Assembly (NCBI RefSeq): GCF_001311865.1
Contig: NZ_BBCD01000010.1
Span: forward strand, 39,316-103,315
Direction of reading: 5' to 3'
Length of the DNA: 64,000 bases
From: Piscibacillus salipiscarius JCM 13188
GTDB lineage: Bacteria; Bacillota; Bacilli; Bacillales; Alkalibacillaceae
Position numbers and translations under genes: made by a program. This document shows, piece by piece, positions 50,952 through 60,496 of this stretch. The number at the start of each line of letters is the position of its first letter. Positions within the stretch are counted from its first letter, which is position 1. The notes beneath the pieces are model-generated. The model made no database searches, was not told the origin of the DNA, and worked only from the letters and a program-made list of their open reading frames with translations.

Positions 50952-51728
50952 CTATTGATCTTTAAAATTAGGTTTACGTTTTTCTATAAATGCTGCAATC
51001 CCCTCTTTTGCATCAGAATTGCCGAACACTTTACCAAATTCGACAGACTCCGCCTCAACACCTTCTTTAAATTGAGAAGTTTGTGCAAATGGTAATAATT
51101 TCATAACGGCGTTGATTGAAGGACCACTCTTACTAGCAAATTTATTTGCTAGTTTCATAGAAAATGAATCTAATTCATCTTCTTCTACTGCATGATTTGC
51201 TAATCCTAAACTAGCGGCCACTTCACCACTTATTGGCTCACCAGTTAAAACCATTTCATAAGCTTTTGGTATTCCAACATATCTTGGTAACCTTTGGGTA
51301 CCCGCGAAACCTGGTATGATTCCTAAGTTCAATTCAGGTAGACCTAGTTTTGCTTGCTTTGTCACTACTCTTACGTGACATGCCATCGCTAATTCAAGGC
51401 CACCACCAAGAGCGGCTCCATGAATTGATGCGATTACTGGAACATGAAAATGTTCTATCCTACTAAAAAGATCTTGTCCCTTTTTCGCAAGTGCTGCGTA
51501 ATCGCTTTCACCTTGAAGTGTTGTAAATTCTTTAATATCTGCACCTGCGGAGAAAAACTTACCTTCACCTTTTAGTACAACCGTTTTAATCGTTGAATCT
51601 TTCTCAACCTCATCTAAAACAGTTGATAGGTCTTGAAGGATGCCTGATGATAAGGCGTTTGCTGGAGGGCTTTCAATTGTAACGATTGCTACATGTCCTT
51701 CCTTGTTCCAAGTTAAATGCTCCATCAA
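50952..51728 (-). CDS. fadB: Enoyl-CoA hydratase
   Basis: Intact, 258 residues of the crotonase family: GKFFSAGADIKEF, the oxyanion-hole segment IHGAALGGGLELAMACHVRV and LGIIPGFAGTQRLPR. Hydrates enoyl-CoA in beta-oxidation. Same order as B. subtilis fadR-fadB-etfB-etfA. Confidence 0.93.
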   Translation of the reverse strand: MMEHLTWNKEGHVAIVTIESPPANALSSGILQDLSTVLDEVEKDSTIKTVVLKGEGKFFSAGADIKEFTTLQGESDYAALAKKGQDLFSRIEHFHVPVIASIHGAALGGGLELAMACHVRVVTKQAKLGLPELNLGIIPGFAGTQRLPRYVGIPKAYEMVLTGEPISGEVAASLGLANHAVEEDELDSFSMKLANKFASKSGPSINAVMKLLPFAQTSQFKEGVEAESVEFGKVFGNSDAKEGIAAFIEKRKPNFKDQ

Positions 51729-51737
51729 GACAACTCC

Positions 51738-52327
51738 TTATGTTTGATGTATTTTAAGGCCATTTGCAATGATGAAATGAACCTCTTTAGCTTGTTCGAC
51801 TAGATCATATCTTTGCTCTTTCATCACCCAGTTTGTTACCACTTCATCAAGTGTACCAAAAATAACTTGACGCACTAATTTGACATTTAAATGAGAATGA
51901 AATGATCCATCTTCCATTCCTTCCTTAAGAATTTGATCCATTACTCTTAAGTATCCTTTTAAAACGTCATTAATCTTCATGCGTAATTCTTTTTTGGATT
52001 GCCTTAGTTCTAGCTGAGTAACAATGGCAAGTGAGGGATCCTCAGATAGCTGACGAAATGCATCTCTATGAGATTGTAAAGCTTTTCATCAGCTGAATGA
52101 TGATCGACAATAACATCTTCAATTCGTGAAATAAACTGCCCCATTTTTTTCTTGAAAAACAGAAACAAGTATATCCTCTTTATTTTTGAAGTATAAATAA
52201 ATTGTGCCATCTGCGACGCCAGCTCGCTTAGCAATCTTAGAAACCTGTGATGCGTGGTAACCATTTTCAGCTATAACTTCTACGGCTGCATCAATAATTT
52301 TTTATATTTTGGTTTATTGTTCTTCAT
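51738..52327 (-). CDS. fadR: FadR, TetR family fatty-acid degradation repressor (two frameshifts)
   Basis: Starts MKNNKPKYKKIIDAAVEVIA at ATG 52327 (AAGGAG upstream). Helix-turn-helix: HASQVSKIAKRAGVADGTIY-LYFKNKEDIL. The effector domain continues DVIVDHHSADEKLYNLIEMH, RQLSEDPSLAIVTQLELRQS to the end. Breaks near 52295, 52150 and 52080. Restored length about 196 residues (194 in B. subtilis). Bacillus FadR releases DNA on binding long-chain acyl-CoA. Its own promoter carries an operator. Confidence 0.93.
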
Positions 52328-52345
52328 AATAGTACTCCTTGAAAC

Positions 52346-52363
52346 TGAATGAATGGTCATTCA
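52346..52363 (-). promoter_or_regulatory. FadR operator at the fadR promoter
   Basis: TGAATGACCATTCATTCA on the minus strand matches the FadR consensus TGAATGAnTAnTCATTCA at all but one specified position. It lies immediately downstream of the -10, the classical place for autorepression. Confidence 0.8.
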
Positions 52364-52369
52364 CTTATC

Positions 52370-52398
52370 ATAATATAAGCAAATTGAATTGCTGTCAA
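52370..52398 (-). promoter_or_regulatory. SigA-type promoter of fadR-fadB-etfB-etfA
   Basis: TTGACA (52398-52393) directly abuts the lcfA stop codon; TATTAT (52375-52370) follows after exactly 17 bases. Confidence 0.8.
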
Positions 52399-54106
52399 CT
52401 AAGATGTTGAATTTGCCTCTTCTGTTTTCATTTTTTCTTTCTCTTCATCCACTAATTTTCTTCTAAGAATTTTTCCTACAGCTGTTTTTGGTAATTCTGT
52501 TCTAAATTCATATAGCTTCGGAACTTTAAACGCTGCTAGGTTCTCACGACAATATTGATTTAATTCTTCTTCAGTTAGTTGTTCGCCATCTTTTAATACA
52601 ATATACGCTTTAACCGTTTCACCGCGATAAGGATCAGGAATTCCTGCGACAACTGCTTCTGCAATCGACTCATGCTCATAGAGTACTTCTTCAACTTCTC
52701 GCGGGTATATATTAAACCCACCTGCGATAATCATATCCTTTTTACGGTCAACTACATAGAAATAACCATCTTCATCCATGTATCCCATATCACCAGTTAA
52801 TAACCAGCCATCTTTTAATGTGTTAGCTGTGTCATCTGGTCGGTTCCAATAGCCTTTCATAACTTGAGGTCCTTTAACGGCAATTTCACCAACTTCACCT
52901 ATAGGTAATTCTTCTAGAGTGTCGGATTTAAAGATTTTCGCATCTGTATCAGGCCAAGGGAGTCCGATTGTACCTGCTCTTCTGTTTTCATAAATTAAGT
53001 TAGAATGGGTTACAGGGGATGATTCAGTTAATCCATATCCTTCAACCAATTTACCTCCAGTTACCTTCTCAAAACGTTGCTGAACCTCTACAGGCAGTGG
53101 TGCAGAGCCACTTAAACAAGCTTCTATTGAAGACAAATCATAATTTTTAATTTAGGATGATTTAATAGCCCAATATAAATTGTCGGTGCACCCGGGAATA
53201 ATGATGGTTTTTGCTTCTCTATTAATTTTAACACTGTATCAACATCAAACTTAGGTACTAATACCATCTTCTGAGCCATCATCACTGACAAATTCATAAC
53301 AGCTGTCATACCGTACACATGGAAAAACGGTAATATTCCCAAAACGACTTCATTAGCATATTCAGCTTTATACACCCAATGACGAGACATTTGTGTATTC
53401 GAAACTAAATTCAAGTGTGTTAGCATAACACCTTTTGGAAAACCAGTCGTTCCACCTGTGTATTGTAAGAGAGCAAGATCTTCTTGGGGGTCTACGTCAT
53501 AGGCTGTATAATCCGTACTCGCTTCTTCTAACATCTTCGTCCATACATGTGTATCCCCTTTATGTTCTGGTTTTACAACGATGTTATATTCTCTTTTTTG
53601 AATGAAAGGATAAACTAAATTTTTGGGAAAAGGCAAGTAATCTTTGATACCGGTTACAATAATGTGTTCTAAATCTGTATCATCTTTTACATTATTCGCT
53701 CTAGGTAACAAAATATCTAAACAAACTAGGAATTTTGCACCAGAGTCTTTTACTGGTATTCCAATTCACGTTCCGTGTATAACGGGTTGGTTTGAACCAC
53801 AACTGCTCCACCTAACAGTGCACCATAGTACGATATAACGGATTGTGGTGTGTTCGGAAGCATGATCGCAACGCGGTCACCTTTTTCTAATCCAAGTCCT
53901 TGCAGATAACTTGCGAATTTCTTTGCAGAGTTAAAAACCTCTTCATAAGTTAACTCTTTCCCCATAAAATGAATAGCCACTTTATCCGGAAACTTCTCTG
54001 CAGCATCTTTTAAGAAATCCTGTAAAGGTCTTTTGTCATATTCAATAGACCTAGGAACCTCTTCAGGATAGTTCTTAAACCACGGTTTTGATAAATCTAC
54101 CCCCAC
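52399..54106 (-). CDS. lcfA: Long-chain fatty-acid-CoA ligase (two frameshifts)
   Basis: Activates fatty acids with ATP and CoA. AMP-binding motif LQYTGGTTGFPKGVMLTH, YGLTESSPV, GWLLTGDMGYMDEDGYFYVV and the C-terminal Lys segment PKTAVGKILRRKL. The GTG start at 54106 follows AAAGGAGG. Breaks near 53755 (YTERELEYQ to LKDSGAKFLVCLDI) and 53140. Restored length about 569 residues. Upstream of fadR, as in B. subtilis. Confidence 0.95.
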
Positions 54107-54121
54107 TATTAACAGCCTCCT

Positions 54122-54135
54122 TTAGTATATACTAA
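54122..54135. promoter_or_regulatory. Perfect 14-bp palindrome before lcfA
   Basis: TTAGTATATACTAA lies between AT-rich -10-like sequence and the lcfA ribosome binding site. It is not a good FadR match. Possible operator for another repressor. Confidence 0.35.
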
Positions 54136-54206
54136 TTAATATTATAAACAATAATTCGACAAAATTAAAATAATTATTCTAATTATCAGATAAAAACAAA
54201 TATAAA

Positions 54207-54256
54207 AAAGTAGTTCACGAGACCTATAAACCTTACTGTGCTTCGTGAACTACTTT
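54207..54256 (-). terminator. Terminator of the mutS2 transcript unit's downstream small gene
   Basis: A perfect 14-bp stem AAAGTAGTTCACGA / TCGTGAACTACTTT with a 22-base loop and TTTTTTAT tail, after the 26-residue gene and before lcfA. Confidence 0.85.
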
Positions 54257-54260
54257 AATA

Positions 54261-54341
54261 TTAGCTATAAATTAAAAAGATGACCCCAACAATGATGAAT
54301 ACGATTGCAACAACCATTAACACCTTTGCCAATGTTTCCAT
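54261..54341 (-). CDS. Single-helix membrane peptide, 26 residues
   Basis: METLAKVLMVVAIVFIIVGV then IFLIYS. GAGGT lies upstream of ATG 54341 and a strong terminator begins a few bases after the stop. Composition is that of the tiny membrane peptides found near ribosomal and repair genes in Bacillaceae; no family name can be given with certainty. Confidence 0.5.
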   Translation of the reverse strand: METLAKVLMVVAIVFIIVGVIFLIYS

Positions 54342-54389
54342 AAAATATTTACCTCATTTCATACATATGCCATTCTCTAACTAATTAGA

Positions 54390-56731
54390 CTATTTAAGTT
54401 CTAAAATTGTAACACCACTTCCACCTTCATTTGGATGGCCAAATCGTTTTCCTTTAACTGAACGGTGTTCATCTGCAAATTTTGAACAGCCTTCATAAGA
54501 GCTCCGGTTCCTTTACCGTGTATAATAGAGACTTGATGATAATTAGCTAATAACGCTTCATCTAAATATTTCTCTAAACGTTGAAGTGCATCTTCATAGC
54601 GTTCCCCTCTTAAGTCTAATTCAGGCTTCACATGATAAGCACTACCTTTAACCGATGCAACTGGCTTTGTTTTTAAAGGATCTGGCCTTTTGATAAACTC
54701 AAGTTGTTTAGTAGGTACTTTCATTTTTAATATACCAAGTTGTACTTCATACTCATGATCATTTTTTTTGTTCTACAATGTGGCCGTTTTGGTTAAATGA
54801 GAGAACATGAACTTCATCTCCTGGCTGAAACTGATGAATCGTTTTAGATTCCTTCCTAGGCTCATTTTCCTTGTCTTTAAATTGTTCTTTCTGATCTGAT
54901 AATTTCTTTTTCGCATCAATAAAGTGATGCTCTTTCACTTGAGCTTGATCTTTCATTGACCGAATTTCTTCTAGTATGGCCTCCGCTTCATCCTCTGCTT
55001 TATCAACAATCGTGCGTGCTTTTTCTTTAGCCTTACTCATATGCTGTTCTTTATGTTTAATATATTGTTCGTACTCTCGTTTTAAACTATTGTGTAGTTC
55101 TTGTGCTTCAATTAAATATTGATTGGCTTCTTCAAATCGGCTTTCTGCCTGACGCCTTGATTGATCAAGCGAAGTAATCATATTTTCAACCGATCTTGAA
55201 TCTTCATTAACCATTGATTTGGCCTTTTCGATAATACCTTCACTCAATCCTAATCGCTTAGAAATATCAAACGCATTACTACGTCCTGGTACACCTAGTA
55301 ATAGTCGGTATGTTGGTTTTAACGTCTGTACATCAAATTCAACCGAAGCATTAATCACATCTTCGCGATTATAACCATAAGCTTTGAGTTCTGGATAGTG
55401 TGTCGTCGCAATCACTCGTGCTTGTCGTTCAATCACATAATCCAAAATTGCCATCGCAAGTCCAGCACCTTCTTGAGGATCTGTACCTGCGCCTAACTCA
55501 TCGAACAGCACTAACGAATTATGGTTAACATCTTCTAATATTTGAACAATGTTACTCATATGTGAAGAAAACGTACTTAAGCTTTGTTCAATTGATTGTT
55601 CATCACCAATATCCGCAAAGACATGATCAAATACAGCTAACTCACAACCATCCAAAGCAGGTATTTGTAAGCCAGATTGAGCCATTAACGTGCAAAGACC
55701 TACCAGCTTCAAAGTGACTGTTTTACCACCTGTGTTCGGTCCAGTAATAACAATTGCTGTGTAATCTTGTCCAATTTCAATATCATTACTAACGACCTCA
55801 TCGTTTGAAATGAGAGGGTGCCTTGCTTGCTGCATTTTAATAAACCCGTTTTGGTTCATTTTCGGTTTAGCTGCTTTAAGCTGTCTTGATAATTTACCTT
55901 TTGCTACGATGTAATCAATTTTTGAAGAAGGTCGACATTATGTCTTAATTCTTCTGAGTCAGCCTGAACGTAACTCGTCAGTTCTCGTAAAATTTTCTCA
56001 ATCTCTTGCTCTTCAGCAAGTCTTGCTTCTTGTAATTTATTATTTAAGTCGACGACTGCTTGAGGTTCTATAAATAACGTTTGTCCTGACGCTGATTGAT
56101 CATGAACAATACCCCCAAAAGATGACCGATATTCCTGTTTAACTGGTAACACATAACGGTCATTACGAATCGTTACAATGGAGTCTGATAACATATTACT
56201 TTTTGATTTAGTAAAAGAATCTAGTTGGTCACGTACACGACTTTCATAAGTTCGAATTTGATTTCGAATTGTTCTAAGCTTACTAGATGCCCCATCCATA
56301 ATGTGACCATGATCATCAACGCAATTTTTAATTGAACGTTCTAGCTGATTTAACGTCACAAGCTCATCTATATAGCCTTTTATAATTGGTAGTGACTCTT
56401 CCTCTAAACTTTCGATAAAACTCTGTAACTGTTTGACGGCATATAACATATTAGCGACACTCATTAATTCATTAGCAGTTAAGGTCCCGCCAATTTCAGC
56501 TCGTTTAATCGCTGGTCTTATATCACTTATTCCGCCTAAGGGTACATGACCTTTTAAACGCAAAATCGTTACCGCTTCATCCGTTTCCTCTTGCCACTGA
56601 ACAACTTCATCTAAATTAGTTGACGGGAATGTTTTTAAAGCGAGCTCTTTACCTAAGCTTGTAGCTGCATGTCCTTCTAGCCACTCTTTTATTTTCTTAA
56701 ATTCTAATTGATTAAGGATTTTTTCATTCAC
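54390..56731 (-). CDS. mutS2: MutS2, ribosome rescue/recombination-limiting ATPase-nuclease (three frameshifts)
   Basis: N-terminal core ([20 protein letters not shown]), ATPase with Walker [20 protein letters not shown] and Walker [16 protein letters not shown], coiled coil, KOW-like segment ([20 protein letters not shown]) and C-terminal Smr domain ([34 protein letters not shown]). Breaks near 55910, 54765 and 54440. Restored length about 780 residues (785 in B. subtilis). Its ATG overlaps the polX stop. Confidence 0.95.
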
Positions 56732-58449
56732 TGTTAATCACCTTTTTCTGCTTTAAAAAACCTAACAATTGATCTAAATTCCACGTATTAACGACAGAGT
56801 CTTTCATAATCATACCTTTGCGTGCAGCTTGTACTCCTATTTTCATATCATCTAACATTTTAAAATTATGAGCATCTGTATTAATGGCTATTTTAGCTCC
56901 TTGATCTTGCGCAACTTTTAACCAATCCCAAGATAAATCTAAACGATTTGGGTTCGCATTTAATTCAATAATGGTGTTCGTTTCGGCAGCACGTTTTAAT
57001 AAACTGTTCTAAGTTTACAGAATAACCATTTCTTTTTCCAATCAATCGACCTGTTGGATGAGCAATCATATCTACGTATGGGCAATCGATTGCTGCCATT
57101 AGACGCTCCATGATTTTCTCTTCAGACTGGTTAAAGCTTGAATGAATGGATGCGATCACAAAATCTAGTTGACTTAAGAAATCTTCACTAAAGTCTAATT
57201 CTCCATTTGGTAATATATCCATCTCAATTCCAGAGAGAATAGTTAAATCAGAATGGCTTTCATTCCACTCTTTAATTTTGGCCTGCTGCTCTAATATTCG
57301 TTTTTCGTTAAGACCATTAGCAACGCGTAAAAACTTAGAGTGATCCGTAATAACGATATACTCATAACCTCTTTCAATAGCTTTCTTTGCCATTTCATCG
57401 ATAGATTGTGCACCATCACTCCAAGTAGTGTGCATATGGAGGTCACTACGAATATGTTGTAAATCAACCAATTCAGGTAGGGAATTAAGTTCACACTCTT
57501 CTCCAGTCTCCCGTACTTCTGGTGGAAGGTAAGGTAGATCTAGAAACTCGAAAAAATCTTTCTCAGTTAAAAAATGTGTGAATTTTCCCCGATTCGGATT
57601 CTTCAATACCGTATTCACTTATTTTATAGCCCTTATCTTTAGCAATACGTCTCATTTCAACGTTATGATCTTTAGAGCCTGTAAAATGGTGTAAGGTGTA
57701 ATAAAGTGATCTGGCTCAATTAATCTAAAATCTACAGATAAGTTCCATTCTCCATCGACCAACACAGTCACTTTAGTCGTTCCTTTAGAAACAACTTCTA
57801 TAACATTCGGTAATTGAACAAGTTGTTCTGCTACTTGTTCTGGTTGTTCAGTTGCAACAATAAAATCAAGATCCTTAACTGTTTCTTTTAACCTACGCAG
57901 TGAACCAGCAATGGAAAAATCTAATATATGGTTCATCTGTCTGAGCCTAGCTTCAATTTCCTCTTTAATTGGAATAACATAAGAGACCGGTAGTCGCTCT
58001 GGACGTAATTGAGCGTCGTCTAAAGCTTTTAGAATCTTCTCAACTGATTTTTTCCCAAATCCACTCATCGTCTCAACTTCACCGTTTTCACACGCTTTAC
58101 GCAACGTCGCTTCGTCGATGACGCCAAGCTCTTGATACAATCTAGAAAGCTTTTTCCCGCCAAGACCCTGTATTTTTAAAAGAGGAATCAACCCTTTCGG
58201 AACCTCTTCAGTTAACTTACTTAATGTTTCTGTTTGACCATTGTTAATAAACTCTTCAATGATCGCTTTGGTTCCTTTACCAATTCCAGATAAAGCACCA
58301 AAATCATCAATTTCATTTAAGGAGCGGTCGTCCCTCTCCAACGCTTGAGCTGCTTTTCGGTAAGCTGATATTTTAAAGGCGTTCTCACCTTTTAGTTCTA
58401 AGTAAGTCGCAATTGTCTCTAAATGTTTAATTACCTGTTTTTTATCCAT
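56728..58449 (-). CDS. polX: DNA polymerase/3'-5' exonuclease PolX (two frameshifts)
   Basis: Helix-hairpin-helix segments (FGALSGIGKGTKAIIEEFI, LLKIQGLGGKKLSRLYQEL), polymerase X core with SIAGSLRRLKETVKDLDFIV and the C-terminal PHP domain (SDLHMHTTWSDGAQSIDEMA, ELNANPNRLDLSWD-type site). Breaks near 57660-57620 and 57005. Restored length about 573 residues (570 in B. subtilis). Base-excision repair enzyme. The stop overlaps the mutS2 start. Confidence 0.95.
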
Positions 58450-58535
58450 TTATAGTAACCACCTTTAATTTTAGCGATAACTACCTACGCTCATTTTATA
58501 GTCGAAACTAGTTCAAAACAAATCATACACAAAAG

Positions 58536-58573
58536 AAAGAGGTTGACTCACCATGATGAGTTAACCCCTCTTT
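58536..58573 (-). terminator. Terminator of zapA-cvpA
   Basis: AAAGAGGGGTTAACTCA / TGAGTCAACCTCTTT stem with a 6-base loop and CTTTTGTG tail, directly after cvpA. Confidence 0.75.
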
Positions 58574-58575
58574 GA

Positions 58576-59113
58576 TCAGTTTACGGTTGTAAACCATTTA
58601 TCTTTTAATTGTTCCGAAATAACCGGAGTTTGTTCGATCATAAATGTTGCAAGAGCAGAGTCGTTAACTAAATCTTGAACCATTCCTACAGGAACAAGTG
58701 ATGCAAAGAATAAAATTACAAATAAAATGACATACATTTCTACAAAACCTAAAATCGCACCAAGTAAATTATTCACACTGTTTAAGATGGGGAGGTGAGC
58801 AACAAAATCTAGCAAATTGGCTATAATTTGCATAACAATTTTGACCACCATAAAATAACGATAAACGCAACCGCGTTATAGAAAGCATATTCTAAATCTA
58901 CTGAATTAAATACTTCTCCCCAGAAAGATTCTTCACTTAATTCAGGATATGGAATCCACAGCTCCAGGTGAGCACCTAAATCTCTAAAATACATTAATGC
59001 GATCACAAAAGCTACGATAAAACCAGTAATATGTAGTATTTGTAAAATGAATCCTCTTTTTAAGCCAATTAAAAACCTAATATTAATAGTATTAAAAGTA
59101 TTAAGCTAACCAT
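58576..59113 (-). CDS. cvpA: CvpA family membrane protein (two frameshifts)
   Basis: Starts MVSLILLILLILGFLIGLKR near ATG 59113, one base after zapA. Four hydrophobic helices (GFIVAFVIALMYF, YNAVAFIVI, LLDFVAHLPILN, MYVILFVILFFASLVPV). Breaks near 59068 (T run) and 58850. Restored length about 178 residues (YshB 177). Function unclear in Bacillus; named after E. coli colicin V production. Confidence 0.85.
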
Positions 59114-59114
59114 T

Positions 59115-59378
59115 TTATCGTCTGTTTTTCTTCCTTTCTTTCTGTACTAGTGCGTTGTATTCTTCTTTTAATTTTAAATAATCACTCATGGTATTTAGAG
59201 CAGTTAGTACAGCTAATTGTGATGTATCTAAAGAAGGCTTCACATAACGTAGCTCTTCCATTTTCTGATCCACAAGGCTTGCGACCATTTTAATATGTTC
59301 AGTAGACTCTTCACCGACAACAGTAAATTTACGATTACTTATTTCGACTGTGATTCTATTTTTGCTTGACTCTGACAT
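59115..59378 (-). CDS. zapA: Cell division protein ZapA
   Basis: 87 residues from ATG 59378 (GAGGACTCG upstream). RITVEISNRKFTVVGEESTE followed by the coiled coil AVLTALNTMSDYLKLKEEYN. Promotes FtsZ bundling. Divergent from rnhC. Confidence 0.92.
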   Translation of the reverse strand: MSESSKNRITVEISNRKFTVVGEESTEHIKMVASLVDQKMEELRYVKPSLDTSQLAVLTALNTMSDYLKLKEEYNALVQKERKKNRR

Positions 59379-59474
59379 CACGAGTCCTCCTCAAATACAT
59401 TTCTATTCCATATAGTAACACGTTTTAATAGAATTGGGAAAGTAGATTATAAGGATTCATAGATATTGGCACAA

Positions 59475-59483
59475 TGATATAAT
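59475..59483 (+). promoter_or_regulatory. Extended -10 of rnhC
   Basis: TGATATAAT fits an extended -10 element 30 bases before the rnhC start; no good -35 is seen. Confidence 0.4.
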
Positions 59484-59512
59484 AAGAATAGCACAAACAA
59501 AGGAGCAAAAAT

Positions 59513-60430
59513 ATGGGACAAACTGTTATTAAACTAAAACCAGAAGAAATGAAAAGATTAGTTAACCACTATTCACCTTACCGTGAATCTAATAAGCCAC
59601 CTTATTCAGTGCTCAGCGCTACACTAAACGGTTGCAAAATTACAGCTTATGAATCCGGCAAAGTTATGTTCCAAGGTGCTGATCATCATAAGGAAGCGAG
59701 TAAATGGGGAACGAGTAGTAAAACTAACTCTAAATCAGCTAAAACACCGACAAAAAAATGTTCCAGATTTTATAAATCGAGATCACATCGGATCTGATGA
59801 GGCGGGTACAGGTGATTATTTCGGACCCATCACAGTAGCGGCTGTATACGCAACTGAAAGGCAACAGGCTTTACTAAGAGAATTAGGTGTTAAAGACTCC
59901 AAAACCATGAAAGACCCAACCATAAAATCAATTGTTAAAGATATTTTAAAAACAGATATCGTTTATAGCTCACTCACGTTAAATAATGAAAAATATAATA
60001 AATTACAGCGCCGTGGGTGGTCTCAAGGACGAATGAAAGCTTGGATGCATCATCACGCAATAAAAAATGTATTAAATAAGTTAGACGGTTCCATTAATCC
60101 AAGCGGTATTCTAATAGACCAGTTCTGCAAGCCTGAAATTTTTCATAATCACGTTAAAGCAACAGGGGAAACGTCTCATACTGGATTAACCTTTATGACG
60201 AAAGCAGAGAGCTACTCACGTCCGTTGCAGCTGCTTCTATGATTGCGAGATATCGATTTATTTATGAAATGAACCGGCTCTCAAAAGATGTTGGCTTTGA
60301 ACTGCAAAAAGGAGCCTCAAAAGTCGTTGACCAGCAAATTAAAAGAATTATTGATATAAAAGGTCAAAATTACTTAAATCAAGTTGCGAAAGTACATTTT
60401 GCAAATACTCAAAAAGCTCAAGCAAAATAA
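59513..60430 (+). CDS. rnhC: Ribonuclease HIII (two frameshifts)
   Basis: About 305 residues on the plus strand. N-terminal TBP-like domain (QTVIKLKPEEMKRLVNHYSP, YSVLSATLNGCKITAYESGK), catalytic DEAGTGDYFGPITVAAVY and LGVKDSKTMKD, with ILIDQF and YSRPLQ-L-VAAASMIARYRF. Breaks near 59757 (A7 run) and 60225. Removes RNA from RNA-DNA hybrids. Position opposite zapA as in B. subtilis. Confidence 0.95.
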
Positions 60431-60435
60431 TATAA

Positions 60436-60486
60436 AAGAGAAACACCTATCAACTATTTTTCAAGTTTCTGATAAGTGTTTCTCTT
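60436..60486. terminator. Bidirectional terminator between rnhC and pheT
   Basis: AAGAGAAACACCTATCA / TGATAAGTGTTTCTCTT, 17-bp stem with a single mispair, flanked by A- and T-rich bases. Confidence 0.85.
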
Positions 60487-60496
60487 ATTTTATACA

